From Paenibacillus radicis (ex Xue et al. 2023) (GTDB lineage: Bacteria > Bacillota > Bacilli > Paenibacillales > NBRC-103111), in NCBI RefSeq assembly GCF_024722015.1, contig NZ_JANQBD010000022.1:62001-126000 (forward strand): DNA of 64,000 bases. Direction: 5' to 3'. Below are positions 1 to 8,725 of the stretch, piece by piece. A program made the translations under genes and the position numbers. The notes under the pieces are model-generated. The model searched no databases. It worked only from the letters and a program-made list of their open reading frames with translations, and was not told the origin of the DNA. Each line of letters starts with the position of its first letter. Position 1 is the stretch's first letter.

Positions 1-856
1 TAAAGGCATCCGTCAATACTTTTACGATATCATCCGGCGTATCTTTAGGAACTGCAAGCCCTCTCCAGGTTCCGGGTACGCTTACGGTCAATCCTGTTTC
101 CTCTTTGAGCGTCTTGACTCCTGGCAAAGCATCGGAAGGCTTGCTGTCATTAATGGCGAGTGTCCGTAGCTTACCAGACTCCACCTGTGATTTAACCTCC
201 GCCGCGCTAACCGGTACAGCATCCACGTGTCCCCCAAGCAATGCCGTTACAGCTGGGCCCGCTCCTTCAAAAGGAATATGGTTGAACTTTACGCCAGCGC
301 CTTTTTCCAACGTAACGGCACCCAAATGCCATATCGCTCCAGTACCTGAGTTGCCCAGCTTAAGCTCACCGGGATGCGCCTTGGCATAGTCCAGAAACTC
401 CTTCATCGTTTTCCACTGGCTTTCGGCCCGTACTGTAATAGCGGCTGGATCATAATTGATAAGCGCTACCGCTTTAAAATTCTCATACGTAACCGGAGAC
501 AATCCCAGATGCGGTAAAGTAGTTAATTCTACTGTAGCCATCGTCACCGTGTATCCGTCGCTTTTGGCATTGGCTCCTTCTGTTGTTCCTACAGCTCCGC
601 CTCCGCCTGTTTTATTAACCACCGTAATCGGCTGCCCTAAATGCTTCTCAGCTGATTTAGCAAGAGCACGAGCTGTCGCATCTGTACCGCCGCCCGCTGC
701 ATAAGGAACTATCAACGTAACCGCTTTCTTAGGGAAGTCCACTTTCTTCTCCCCTGGTGCTGCGGCTTTATCTGTTTTGCCCCCACAGGCTGTTAATGCT
801 GCAACGCTAACGATCATAGAAACCGCCAATAATGTACGCCATCCCCGCTGTTTCAA
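1..856 (-). CDS. Tripartite tricarboxylate transporter substrate-binding lipoprotein (TctC/Bug family), 3' end cut by window edge
   Basis: The frame opens at a TTG (854-856) just after GGGGAA/AGG and runs off the left edge, giving about 285 codons. The N-terminus is a lipoprotein signal: Lys/Arg, a hydrophobic run, then the lipobox LTAC-G near residue 24. After it comes a short Ala/Lys linker and the TctC/Bug opening VTLIVPYAAGGGTDATAR, the usual ligand-loop signature of this family. Bug proteins capture small carboxylates outside the membrane and hand them to TctA/TctB permeases, which would lie beyond the window. An AraC-type membrane sensor is encoded just upstream on the same strand, so it may control this gene (inference). 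Family call is firm; substrate is unknown. Confidence 0.88.
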   Translation of the reverse strand, partial: MKQRGWRTLLAVSMIVSVAALTACGGKTDKAAAPGEKKVDFPKKAVTLIVPYAAGGGTDATARALAKSAEKHLGQPITVVNKTGGGGAVGTTEGANAKSDGYTVTMATVELTTLPHLGLSPVTYENFKAVALINYDPAAITVRAESQWKTMKEFLDYAKAHPGELKLGNSGTGAIWHLGAVTLEKGAGVKFNHIPFEGAGPAVTALLGGHVDAVPVSAAEVKSQVESGKLRTLAINDSKPSDALPGVKTLKEETGLTVSVPGTWRGLAVPKDTPDDIVKVLTDAF

Positions 857-990
857 AACCTATTCCCCATTTCATATATAGTTATATTTGCTGCCGACTT
901 ATTTAAGTTTGTTCGTTGTGTGTCGACTTCCCAAAGTATAGGCTGCCCTTGAGACGCAGGCAATCATCCGTTCTTCTAAAAAATCCACAC

Positions 991-1019
991 ATCGGCCAAA
1001 ATCAAGGTTTTTGGCCGAT
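991..1019. repeat. 11-bp perfect inverted repeat between the AraC sensor and tctC-like gene
   Basis: ATCGGCCAAAA (991-1001) is followed after 7 bases by its exact reverse complement (1009-1019). Read on the minus strand, a T-rich stretch starts about eight bases further on. It could end the sensor transcript or act as an operator for the binding-protein gene. The sequence alone does not decide. Confidence 0.5.
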
Positions 1020-1089
1020 CTGCATACCTCTTGTCCGATTAGTAGATGAACAAAAAAAAGAAGTTCCCCTAATTGAAGAAACTCCCTGC

Positions 1090-3378
1090 TCAGTATTGCT
1101 TATTGGCCTCTCTGTATTTCCCCGGCGTTACAGATTTAAGCTTGCGGAAGCTTCGAATAAAGCTGTTTTCATTCTGATAGCCTACTTGTTGGGCAATATC
1201 AGCGATTTTCCGATCCGTTGTAGAGAGCAGCTTGCAGGCTTGATCGATTCTCATCTTGGTCAAGCTTTCATACACCGTACTGCCTGTTTCCATTTTGAAC
1301 ACGCTGCTGACGGATGATGTGCTAAGATTCATAAAATCAGCCACTTCCTGCAGGCCGATCTGCTCATGCAAATGCTCTTCCATAAATCGAGTGATGCGTT
1401 GGGCCAGATGATATTCTTTCGTTGCCTTGTGGAGCTGGATTCCGCTAACAACAGCTTCCGCCACATGGAGCAGCAGCTGATGCAGATCATCCAAATCCAT
1501 CATTCTTAATTGATGCTCCGTATAGTTATCCAGCATAGCGGGCCTGCTTATTCCGCGAAGCGCGATTATGCGTGAGAAATCTCCAATCCGCTCATTCGCG
1601 AAGGTATAGATCGACTCCGGGGCAGACCGCTGCTCGCGAACCCACGCAGCCCAACGTCCTAGCACTTGATTGCTAATGCTATCATCCTTGCTCTCCAGGC
1701 TTTCCATAATTTCTGCTTTCCAGGCGTCCGCATCCGTATCGAGAAGCCGCTCTCCCCTCGTTGCTTCAGTGAAACGAAAGGTTCTGCCATACCCTTCATA
1801 CAACCGGCTTGCCAAAGCTGCTTTCGCTTCCTCAAACGAATCATGTAGTCCTGCTACGGATTCACAGGGCTGTCCGATTCCAACAGATAGACTCATCTTC
1901 AAATATTTCATAGCCGTTTTCATCATTGCGCTCAGATCTTCCTGCAAAAGCTCCTCTGAAGCTGGCCGCCCGCTTTCCCTGGATTGAATCACAAGCATCA
2001 GATTCTCTTTATCCAGCTGCACGCAATGCATACGCCACTTCGTTTCCAGCAGCTCCGACATGATATTGACCAAGGCGTATTTCAAGAGCAGCTGGTCCTC
2101 TTCACTATAGCCCGAAGTCGAGAACCATTCCGAATAGCGGTTAATGGAGACAGCTACTGCTATTAATTGATCCTTAGTCCATTGAGCGAAATACGTTTCC
2201 CATTTGTCACGAAGCTCTTTGGAGCCTATACGGCTCATAAGCACATCCTGGATGTACTTCGATCGAAGCTCCGGCAAGCTCCGCTCTGCGACTGAGGAGG
2301 TGGAATCGAACTCTTTGAGCAGGTTCTTCACCACAGCCTCCAGATCATACAAATCAGAATCAGGGCCTGATGAAACGGAATTGTTCGTGGCAAGCAGCTG
2401 CCAAATGCGTTTGATCGGTTTAAATGCAGCAAAGTTATAGAAGAAAATCGCCGCACAACCGACAACAATCGAAGCCAGTGATAGCATAAATACAAGATCA
2501 CGGACCAATTTTACATTCTTCAGCAGCTCATCCAACGGAATTAATGAAACCCAGCGCCACCCTGTCATATCAGAGAAAGCTTGGTTCCCCAGATACGACT
2601 GTCCCTCCAGCTTTACCTCGCCGAAAGGCCTTACCCCCAGCATTTCAACAGCTTTATAAAGCTCTTCCAGGGGCAATTCAGTTCGCAGCTTGGGATATAT
2701 AACTTCTCCCTCTAAACTGAAGATATACTGGGGCGTCTCTATTTGAGGATATATTTTGGAGAAAAAGCGGTCGTAATCCACGTTTACAATAACGATACCG
2801 ATCAGCTCATGATCGGCTAAGATCGGTCTATATAGGGAGATCAACTCTACCGATTCAGGATTGTTAATGTTCCCTAAGCTTCGTCTCTTTATGAGCAGCG
2901 GCTTCGTCTTCATAGTTTCCACCCATGCCGCCCAAGACTGATCAGGGTAGCTCGCCCAATCCAAGCTTTGTGCCGATTTGTCAGAAACGATCAGCTTGTT
3001 CTTCAAATCCAGTACATAGACGGAATGGATATCTTCATTTAAAGCAATTGTATTCAAATAGGAGGACAGAACAGCTGCATCCTTCTGTTTGGCCGCAAGC
3101 TCTCCATGAATGTAATTAAGGGTGCTGGAGTGGAAGGAGACCTTAACCGCCTGATCATCCGCTTCGCGAAATGCTCGGTTCGTCACGCCGAGGTTAATTT
3201 GCAGCAGCTCCGTGTAGGGCTGATTCAGGTCTTTATCCAGAATGCTTTTATAATTTTCATATAGAAATATACCTACAGACGTTATAAATAACGATACAAA
3301 AAACGTCAGATAGATTATTAATTTGGTCTGCTTATTGGAAAATAATATTTTAGCTTTAACCCAAAACAAATTATTCAT
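1090..3378 (-). CDS. AraC-family membrane sensor/regulator (YesS-like)
   Basis: A 762-residue protein. The ATG at 3376-3378 is preferred over an upstream frame extension because GGGTGA lies six bases before it. One membrane segment sits near residues 20-42 and a second near 290-312, enclosing a roughly 250-residue extracytoplasmic sensor region. A cytoplasmic linker follows, and the last 100 residues hold two helix-turn-helix units ending in the AraC signature (IADIAQQVGYQNENSFIRSF, then TPGKYR). Such one-protein sensors are common in Paenibacillus and usually control neighbouring carbohydrate or carboxylate uptake genes. The tctC-like gene lies directly downstream on the same strand, 233 bp away, making it the likely target (inference). 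Ligand unknown. Confidence 0.9.
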   Translation of the reverse strand: MNNLFWVKAKILFSNKQTKLIIYLTFFVSLFITSVGIFLYENYKSILDKDLNQPYTELLQINLGVTNRAFREADDQAVKVSFHSSTLNYIHGELAAKQKDAAVLSSYLNTIALNEDIHSVYVLDLKNKLIVSDKSAQSLDWASYPDQSWAAWVETMKTKPLLIKRRSLGNINNPESVELISLYRPILADHELIGIVIVNVDYDRFFSKIYPQIETPQYIFSLEGEVIYPKLRTELPLEELYKAVEMLGVRPFGEVKLEGQSYLGNQAFSDMTGWRWVSLIPLDELLKNVKLVRDLVFMLSLASIVVGCAAIFFYNFAAFKPIKRIWQLLATNNSVSSGPDSDLYDLEAVVKNLLKEFDSTSSVAERSLPELRSKYIQDVLMSRIGSKELRDKWETYFAQWTKDQLIAVAVSINRYSEWFSTSGYSEEDQLLLKYALVNIMSELLETKWRMHCVQLDKENLMLVIQSRESGRPASEELLQEDLSAMMKTAMKYLKMSLSVGIGQPCESVAGLHDSFEEAKAALASRLYEGYGRTFRFTEATRGERLLDTDADAWKAEIMESLESKDDSISNQVLGRWAAWVREQRSAPESIYTFANERIGDFSRIIALRGISRPAMLDNYTEHQLRMMDLDDLHQLLLHVAEAVVSGIQLHKATKEYHLAQRITRFMEEHLHEQIGLQEVADFMNLSTSSVSSVFKMETGSTVYESLTKMRIDQACKLLSTTDRKIADIAQQVGYQNENSFIRSFRKLKSVTPGKYREANKQY

Positions 3379-3701
3379 TATGTCACCCGGTCTATTAGTA
3401 GCTCTTGATTTGCAATAGAAGAATACCATAAAACGGCTTTAAACGAAAAAAATGTTTTCAAAATAAAGCCTCCAGATCATTTCTCATACATAAATATACT
3501 AACTTACTAAAAGGTTAGGACTTGTTTTTAATCATAAAATAACTAATAATAACTTATAGTGCGTCTTCAAAAAGTAGACCTAAGAGAGCTTTCTGAATAG
3601 TCCTCTTATATACTGGAAGCATATACAGCGCTAATAAATGGGTATTATGATAAATAGCGTACCTGCTTTATGAGATTATAATTCAGATTGGAGAAATGAC
3701 T
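3379..3701. other. Divergent intergenic region, AraC sensor / SDR
   Basis: About 320 AT-rich bases between two divergent genes. I see no open frame with coding character. A 6-bp inverted repeat (TAAGAG at 3581, CTCTTA at 3603) is present but too weak to call. Promoters for both genes must lie here; none matches consensus well enough to place. Confidence 0.5.
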
Positions 3702-4421
3702 ATGGATTTGCAACATAAAACGGCCATCATCACCGGAGCTGGAAAAGGTATCGGAAAAGCCGCTGCCATCGCTCTGGCCAAAGAAGGTGTACACCTTGGA
3801 TTAGTGGCAAGAAGCAGTGCCGATTTGGAATCCCTTCAAGCATCGTTGACGGACAGCTATGGAATCAAGGTTTATTATGCATCAGCTGATATCTCGAATA
3901 AAACGGAGGTAGACCAAGCGATCCAGACTCTAATTGAAAAGCTTGGATCCGTCGATATCCTGCTTAATAATGCCGGAACCGCACAGTTCGGCTTACTCGT
4001 AGACATGGAACCGGAGCAATGGGAGCGTATTATCCAAACCAATCTTATGGGGACCTATTATGTGACCCGGGCCGCACTCCCTACCATGCTGAAGCAAAAT
4101 GGAGGAACCATCATTAATATCGCATCAACCGCTGGAGAGCGAGGTTTCGCTACTGGCTCCGCCTATTGCGCCTCCAAGTTCGCTGTCCTAGGTTTAACGG
4201 AAGCCCTTATGCAGGAGGTTAGAAAATCCAACATCCGCGTAACAGCTCTCACACCAAGCACCGTTAATACCGAGCTGGCTGTAAATGCCGGCTTGAAAAT
4301 AGGTGATGAAGATCGCATGATGCAATCGGAGGATGTAGCGGAATTGATTCTCGCTACGCTCAAGCTGCCTCAGCGCGTCTTCATTAAAACAGCTGGAATA
4401 TGGACGACAAATCCTCAATAA
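3702..4421 (+). CDS. SDR-family oxidoreductase, 3-ketoacyl-ACP reductase-like (YoxD-like)
   Basis: A 239-residue classical short-chain dehydrogenase. GGAG lies eight bases before the ATG at 3702; an ATG six bases earlier is too close to it. The Rossmann motif TGAGKGIG is at the N-terminus, NNAG follows the fourth strand, and the catalytic Ser/Tyr/Lys appear as IASTAG and YCASK. The C-terminus FIKTAGIWTTNP resembles B. subtilis YoxD (from memory). It should reduce a small carbonyl compound with NAD(P)H, but the substrate cannot be read from sequence. The LLM flavoprotein gene starts 26 bp downstream, so the two are probably co-transcribed. Confidence 0.9.
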   Translation: MDLQHKTAIITGAGKGIGKAAAIALAKEGVHLGLVARSSADLESLQASLTDSYGIKVYYASADISNKTEVDQAIQTLIEKLGSVDILLNNAGTAQFGLLVDMEPEQWERIIQTNLMGTYYVTRAALPTMLKQNGGTIINIASTAGERGFATGSAYCASKFAVLGLTEALMQEVRKSNIRVTALTPSTVNTELAVNAGLKIGDEDRMMQSEDVAELILATLKLPQRVFIKTAGIWTTNPQ

Positions 4422-4447
4422 CCATTATTTTAGGAGGCTGATCTAAG

Positions 4448-5488
4448 ATGTCGGAAAACAATAGCACCAATAAGCCAAGTAAAGGATTGCATGAGACTCT
4501 TCTATCCGTGCTGGATCTCGCCCCTATTGTAGTGGGTGCTACAGCCGCAGACTCCTTCCGCAATACACTGGACCTTGCACGCCATGCCGAGAAGTGGGGG
4601 TACCACCGGTATTGGCTCGCTGAGCATCACAATATGCCTGGGATCGCCAGCTCCGCCACGTCTCTCATTATTGGGCATGTAGCAGCCGGCACCGAGAAAA
4701 TCCGTGTAGGCTCCGGCGGCATCATGCTGCCCAATCACGCTCCTCTCGTCATTGCCGAGCAATTCGGAACGCTGGAAACGTTATACCCAGGCCGCATTGA
4801 TCTGGGGCTCGGCCGTGCTCCAGGCTCCGACCAGCCTGCCATGCGAGCTCTGCGGCGCGGCTTGGGAAGCGACGGCAATGATTTCCCGGAGATGCTAAGC
4901 GAGCTGCGCGGCTATCTGAATCCCTCCTTGGGCGGCCGTCCACTAGGAGTGCGGGCTGTTCCAGGCGAAGGACTGAATATTCCGATCTGGCTGCTGGGCT
5001 CGAGCGGCTTTAGCGCTCAATTAGCCGGCCAGCTTGGGCTCCCATTTGCCTTCGCCAGCCATTTCGCTCCAGACTATTTGCTTCCGGCTCTGGAATTGTA
5101 CCGCAGCAACTTCCGTCCTTCGGACGCATTGGAGAAGCCTTACGTTATGGTAGGCCTGAATGTAGTGGTAGCTGACACGGACGAAGAGGGTCGCAAGCTA
5201 GCTACTTCGATGGAGCAGGCTTTTCTTAATATTATCCGCGGCCGTACCGGTCTTCTGAATCCTCCAGTAGATAACATGGATTCTTTGTGGACCCTGCAGG
5301 AGCAAGCTGTAGTCCGCAAGCAATTAAGCTATGGCATTGCCGGAAACAAAGCTACCGTTCGCGAGAAGCTGCAGAAAGTTCTGGCTGAAACCGGAGCAGA
5401 CGAACTAATAGTTACTTCTCAAATTTATGATCATCAAGCTCGTTTGCGATCTTATGAGCTGTTGGCTGAGATTGTAAAAGACAGCTGA
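4448..5488 (+). CDS. LLM-class flavin-dependent oxidoreductase (luciferase-like monooxygenase)
   Basis: A 346-residue protein with AGGAGG ten bases before the ATG. Family signatures are the N-terminal LDLAPI, the WGYHRYWLAEHHNMPG block around residues 50-65, GSGGIMLPNH and the flavin/phosphate segment GRIDLGLGRAPG. It belongs to the single-component bacterial-luciferase-like group typified by B. subtilis YwcH. These enzymes use reduced flavin and O2 to oxidise small organics; the physiological substrate is generally unknown. It follows the SDR gene closely and is followed by a terminator-like hairpin at 5534-5583, so the pair forms a two-gene unit. No missing motif was noticed. Confidence 0.9.
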   Translation: MSENNSTNKPSKGLHETLLSVLDLAPIVVGATAADSFRNTLDLARHAEKWGYHRYWLAEHHNMPGIASSATSLIIGHVAAGTEKIRVGSGGIMLPNHAPLVIAEQFGTLETLYPGRIDLGLGRAPGSDQPAMRALRRGLGSDGNDFPEMLSELRGYLNPSLGGRPLGVRAVPGEGLNIPIWLLGSSGFSAQLAGQLGLPFAFASHFAPDYLLPALELYRSNFRPSDALEKPYVMVGLNVVVADTDEEGRKLATSMEQAFLNIIRGRTGLLNPPVDNMDSLWTLQEQAVVRKQLSYGIAGNKATVREKLQKVLAETGADELIVTSQIYDHQARLRSYELLAEIVKDS

Positions 5489-5531
5489 GAAATACCCTGA
5501 TAATCGAAGTGGGAAAAACCATTAGAAAATT

Positions 5532-5590
5532 TGAACTGCACCCGAATTGTTAGACACAACTAACAATTGAAGGTGCAGTTTTTCTATGAG
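5532..5590 (+). mobile_element. IS150-like (IS3 family) left-end relic doubling as a terminator
   Basis: AACTGCACC (5534-5542) pairs with GGTGCAGTT (5572-5580), and inside it AATTGTTAG (5545-5553) pairs with CTAACAATT (5560-5568). Five T follow. The flank begins TGAACTGCACC and includes GTTAGAC, resembling the TGTACTG...GTTGGAC ends of IS150-group elements, where such a hairpin precedes orfA. Here an ATG follows at once (5587) but the frame stops after 27 codons with no transposase. It is either a decayed IS end or simply a strong terminator of the monooxygenase gene. Confidence 0.45.
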
Positions 5591-5777
5591 CAAAATCAGT
5601 ACGATCTTCGATCCCGTATTCATAGCCATACTCCCCATTGTTGTATTCCATATGTACCTTCAAAGCTAAAGCGGTGGCGTGTCTTCATCCCCTTTAGCGC
5701 TGCGAACTGCCAATCACTCGCTTAGACGGAAATGAGGTGCGCTATTTCATTGTTTTAACGTTAGTATTCGAGTGAAA

Positions 5778-5854
5778 CGGAACTAGGATCACTTATTTGT
5801 TAAAAAACAGGGCATTTCGGTCTATAAGAGTCGGAATAGCGCTTCGTAGTTCCG
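5778..5854. repeat. Palindromic intergenic repeat
   Basis: CGGAACTA (5778-5785) is mirrored by TAGTTCCG (5847-5854), with partly complementary inner arms (ATTTG near 5795, GAATAGCG near 5834). The GGAACT/AGTTCC core recurs in hairpins at 56467-56516 and 56590-56640 of this window, so it seems to be a dispersed repeat family of this genome. Confidence 0.5.
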
Positions 5855-5981
5855 CAACTTCATGAAATGGGATGAGTTTTCAAACAATAGAGCATTGACG
5901 TTCCGTTAATCAGCGGAATTCATGTTAGATGATCCAAGGACATAGCATACGATGGATGAAAATGTTCATCATGAATTGAAA

Positions 5982-6007
5982 TAAGGGGTAAGCTTCGCTC
6001 CCCCTTA
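5982..6007 (-). terminator. Possible terminator of the H-NOX operon
   Basis: TAAGGGG (5982-5988) is mirrored by CCCCTTA (6001-6007) with a 12-base loop. In minus-strand RNA the stem is followed by TTTC only, so it is a weak intrinsic terminator. It lies 75 bp past the last gene of the operon. Confidence 0.45.
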
Positions 6008-6080
6008 ACATATACATCCATTTATTTTACCCGCCTGCCATATAAGCGCAGGTCCTACGGCAAATGAGCGAGAATAGGTG

Positions 6081-6443
6081 TTACTTCAGAAATGCCTGTA
6101 TTTTCCCCAGCAGCCGGTCCAGATCGACGGGCTTCGTATCGAAGTCATCGCATCCCGCCTGATACGCCAGCTCCTGGTCACTTGCCATCGCATGGGCAGT
6201 CAAAGCAATGACAGGTATCGCTTGTGTCCCCGGTTGTGCCTTGAGCTGTCGAATCGCTTCCCAACCATCAAGCACAGGCAAGCTCAAGTCCATCAGGATA
6301 ATATCTGGATTTGCCGATTTTGCCATGGCAATGCCTTGCTCGCCATCGACAGCTATAATAACTTCGAAGCCCTTGCGAATCAAACGCCGGGAGAGCATGT
6401 CTCGGTTCATCTCATTATCTTCCACCAAAAGTATTTTGGGCAT
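6081..6443 (-). CDS. Single-domain response regulator (CheY-like), last gene of H-NOX operon
   Basis: A 120-residue stand-alone receiver domain. The ATG at 6443 has AAGGAG seven bases upstream; a longer frame exists but lacks a site. The acidic pocket is VEDNE near residue 8, the phosphoacceptor Asp52 is in ILMDLSLP, and the Thr and Lys of the active site are in IALTAHAM and DTKPVD. No output domain is present, so it must act by binding another protein. It starts 19 bp after the hybrid-kinase stop and is surely co-transcribed. It could be a phosphate sink, or a shuttle to the REC-HD-GYP protein of the same operon (inference). Confidence 0.93.
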   Translation of the reverse strand: MPKILLVEDNEMNRDMLSRRLIRKGFEVIIAVDGEQGIAMAKSANPDIILMDLSLPVLDGWEAIRQLKAQPGTQAIPVIALTAHAMASDQELAYQAGCDDFDTKPVDLDRLLGKIQAFLK

Positions 6444-6462
6444 TATCGTGCTCCTTTCTTGG

Positions 6463-8151
6463 TCAATGGAGAGAATCAGCAACCAGACTGCTAACTTCCT
6501 TGAGCAGCTCCGCGCGATCCAACGCGCCTTTCTGAATAATTTTCTTAACGTAACCATTCAGCCTTGCGCGATCCTCTGCTGTAATTGTTTTTGCCGTTAC
6601 GACGACAATTGGAATAGTGCGCCACTCTTCTTTCTTACGCAGCTCGGAGACGAACTGGAAGCCATCCATTTCAGGCATCATCAAATCGAGCAAAATCAGC
6701 TTCGGCACTGACTTCTCAACGCTTTTCAAAGCAATGCGCCCATTGCCGGCCTGAGTTGCCGTATAGCCTTCCTTCTCCAGCAATTTCGTCATCATTGAGC
6801 TAGTCGTTGCATCGTCCTCGATAACAAGCACTGCATTCGTACTTCCCTTGGGGATATACTTGCCCAAGACAGCGACCAATTGCTCACGATGAATGGGCTT
6901 CGTCATAAACTCGGAGGCGCCTAGCGCATACCCCATCTTTTTATCATTAGTCAACGATAAGATGATAACTGGAATATCCGACAGCTCCGGATCATTCTTA
7001 AGCTCGGTCAATACAGACCATCCATCCATACTTGGCATTAATATATCCAGGCATATGACGTTCGGACGCAGCTTCTTGGCTAATTTAAGCCCTTCCTCAC
7101 CGCTGCCTGCAACCGCCACCGCCCATCCTTCTTTGCCCAGATAACGTTCGATCAGCTGCTGATTAGCCGGCTCGTCGTCAATGACGAGAATGGTTGCTTT
7201 ACCTTCCAGTACATCTTTCGGCCGTTCCGGCGATTCCTCTTGGGGCTCATCCTCGCCATCTGCATGAACAGGAAGCCAACAAGTAAATGTACTGCCTTGA
7301 TCGTATACGCTGTCCACTTCGATTTTCCCGCCTAATATCGTACAGAAATGCTGACTTATTGTAAGTCCGAGGCCCGTGCCTCCATATTTGCGTGTCGTCG
7401 ACGAGTCTGCTTGAGTAAATGGCAAAAATAGCTTATCGATTTGCTCCGGCGTCATGCCAATCCCTGTATCGGTAACACTGAATGCGAACCCCGGCTGGCC
7501 TTCCCTTTCTTCCCGGACAACGCTTAACCCAATCGTCCCTTCTTTGGTAAACTTGCTGGCATTGCTCAATAAATTGAATAAGATTTGCCTCAGCTTCGTT
7601 ACGTCCGTGTGCATTTCACCATCGGTGTATGTAACCTCAATCCGGTTTCTGTTCGCTTCGACAAGCGGCTGCACCGTTGTGAGCACATCCTGAATTAGCT
7701 CCGGCACATCGCAAGCCTCGAGATAAAGATCCATTTTGCCGGCTTCAATTTTAGAAATATCCAAGATATCATTAATGAGTGCAAGCAAATGTTTGCCGGC
7801 TTTATTAATTTTTTGCAGATCATCTACAAACACTTGCTCGCCCATGTCCTCGGCTTCTTCTTCGAGCATTTCACTGTACCCAATGATTGCGTTCAACGGT
7901 GTTCTCAGCTCATGGCTCATGTTGGCCAGAAACTGGCTTTTGATCATATTCGCTTCGATTGCTTCATCGCGAGCCTTCGCAAGCTCCGCAGTCCGACCCT
8001 TGACCATTTCCTCCAGGTGATCGTTCAACTGTACCAATTCCCGATTGATATAGAAAATTTCCCGTGTCTTCAGCTCAGCAATTTTCTCTGCTTCTTTGCG
8101 TGCTGCCTTTTCTCTTTCCAGATGCCTTCGGAGGATGTCCAGCTCAGTCAT
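6463..8151 (-). CDS. Soluble hybrid histidine kinase with two receiver domains (H-NOX partner)
   Basis: A 562-residue kinase with no membrane segment. The start at 8151 is chosen because AGGAG lies eight bases upstream; the ATG at 8160 is only three bases from that site. Order: N-terminal coiled coil (about 1-65), HisKA with His80 in MSHELRTPLN, HATPase with N-box LFNLLSNASKF and G-boxes DTGIGM and GGTGLGL, then two receiver domains with Asp369 (LDILMP) and Asp489 (LDLMMP). The AGGAG of this gene overlaps the TGA of the H-NOX gene, so translation is coupled. Kinases paired with H-NOX are inhibited when NO binds the heme in proteobacteria. The lack of any input domain fits control by the neighbouring H-NOX. 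Confidence 0.92.
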   Translation of the reverse strand: MTELDILRRHLEREKAARKEAEKIAELKTREIFYINRELVQLNDHLEEMVKGRTAELAKARDEAIEANMIKSQFLANMSHELRTPLNAIIGYSEMLEEEAEDMGEQVFVDDLQKINKAGKHLLALINDILDISKIEAGKMDLYLEACDVPELIQDVLTTVQPLVEANRNRIEVTYTDGEMHTDVTKLRQILFNLLSNASKFTKEGTIGLSVVREEREGQPGFAFSVTDTGIGMTPEQIDKLFLPFTQADSSTTRKYGGTGLGLTISQHFCTILGGKIEVDSVYDQGSTFTCWLPVHADGEDEPQEESPERPKDVLEGKATILVIDDEPANQQLIERYLGKEGWAVAVAGSGEEGLKLAKKLRPNVICLDILMPSMDGWSVLTELKNDPELSDIPVIILSLTNDKKMGYALGASEFMTKPIHREQLVAVLGKYIPKGSTNAVLVIEDDATTSSMMTKLLEKEGYTATQAGNGRIALKSVEKSVPKLILLDLMMPEMDGFQFVSELRKKEEWRTIPIVVVTAKTITAEDRARLNGYVKKIIQKGALDRAELLKEVSSLVADSLH

Positions 8152-8156
8152 TCCAT

Positions 8157-8702
8157 TCACTCCTGCTTCGTCAGAATAAAGAGTGTAGCTGCACCGGTAC
8201 TGTCCGTAAAGTCTTCCCGTTCAACAGCAATATTTTCGTTGTAATGGTTAATAGCTCCGAGAATCAAGCCTTCCGCCAAGTCCGCGAATGGACGCGAGGA
8301 GCGGTATGTCATTTTCAACGTTCCCGGTATCGACGTATCACATTCAAATCCAGGCAGCTCTGCATCCGGATACAATTTGCGTACTTCCACATGAATATAC
8401 CCGTCTATTTTTTGTAGAAACTCAAATATCGTAAGCTCCGAATCCACGAATTGCGGGTACAGCTCAACAAGCTGCCCGAACAAGTACTCCCCAAAGGTCC
8501 GCACCAAATCAGCAACCGGAATGCCTGTCTGTCCGCTCAACTGCACAACCAGTCGAATAATTTCGTTATGATCGTACGTTCCAACCGCTGTGTAGCTGCC
8601 GCCCGATGGCAAATCAGAGGCTCCGATAATATGATCCGCAATTTGCAATGAAAACTTACTTTCGACCATTTCGATAAAAGCCGTAAAAACGATTCCTTTC
8701 AT
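8157..8702 (-). CDS. H-NOX heme nitric-oxide-binding sensor protein
   Basis: A 181-residue stand-alone H-NOX domain. The start at 8702 gives the family N-terminus MKGIVF; the ATG four codons upstream abuts GAGGG and cannot be used. The heme-ligating residue is His104 in GYIHVEVRKLYPDAELP. The propionate-binding YxSxR motif is Tyr133-Ser135-Arg137 (YRSSR). Five residues after the Arg, where O2-binding H-NOX proteins have a distal Tyr, this protein has Leu142, so selectivity for NO over O2 is predicted. It lies between REC-HD-GYP (23 bp upstream) and the hybrid kinase. A cytosolic NO sensor delivering the signal to the kinase is the clear reading. Confidence 0.95.
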   Translation of the reverse strand: MKGIVFTAFIEMVESKFSLQIADHIIGASDLPSGGSYTAVGTYDHNEIIRLVVQLSGQTGIPVADLVRTFGEYLFGQLVELYPQFVDSELTIFEFLQKIDGYIHVEVRKLYPDAELPGFECDTSIPGTLKMTYRSSRPFADLAEGLILGAINHYNENIAVEREDFTDSTGAATLFILTKQE

Positions 8703-8725
8703 TAAAAGCACCATCCCTCACTAAT

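Larger units (their letters stand above)
5489..6080. other. Gene-free convergent region with repeats
   Basis: About 590 bases between the monooxygenase gene and the end of the H-NOX operon. It holds the IS150-like end, a palindromic repeat (5778-5854) and a hairpin at 5982-6007. No frame of convincing length or codon use was found. Confidence 0.6.
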
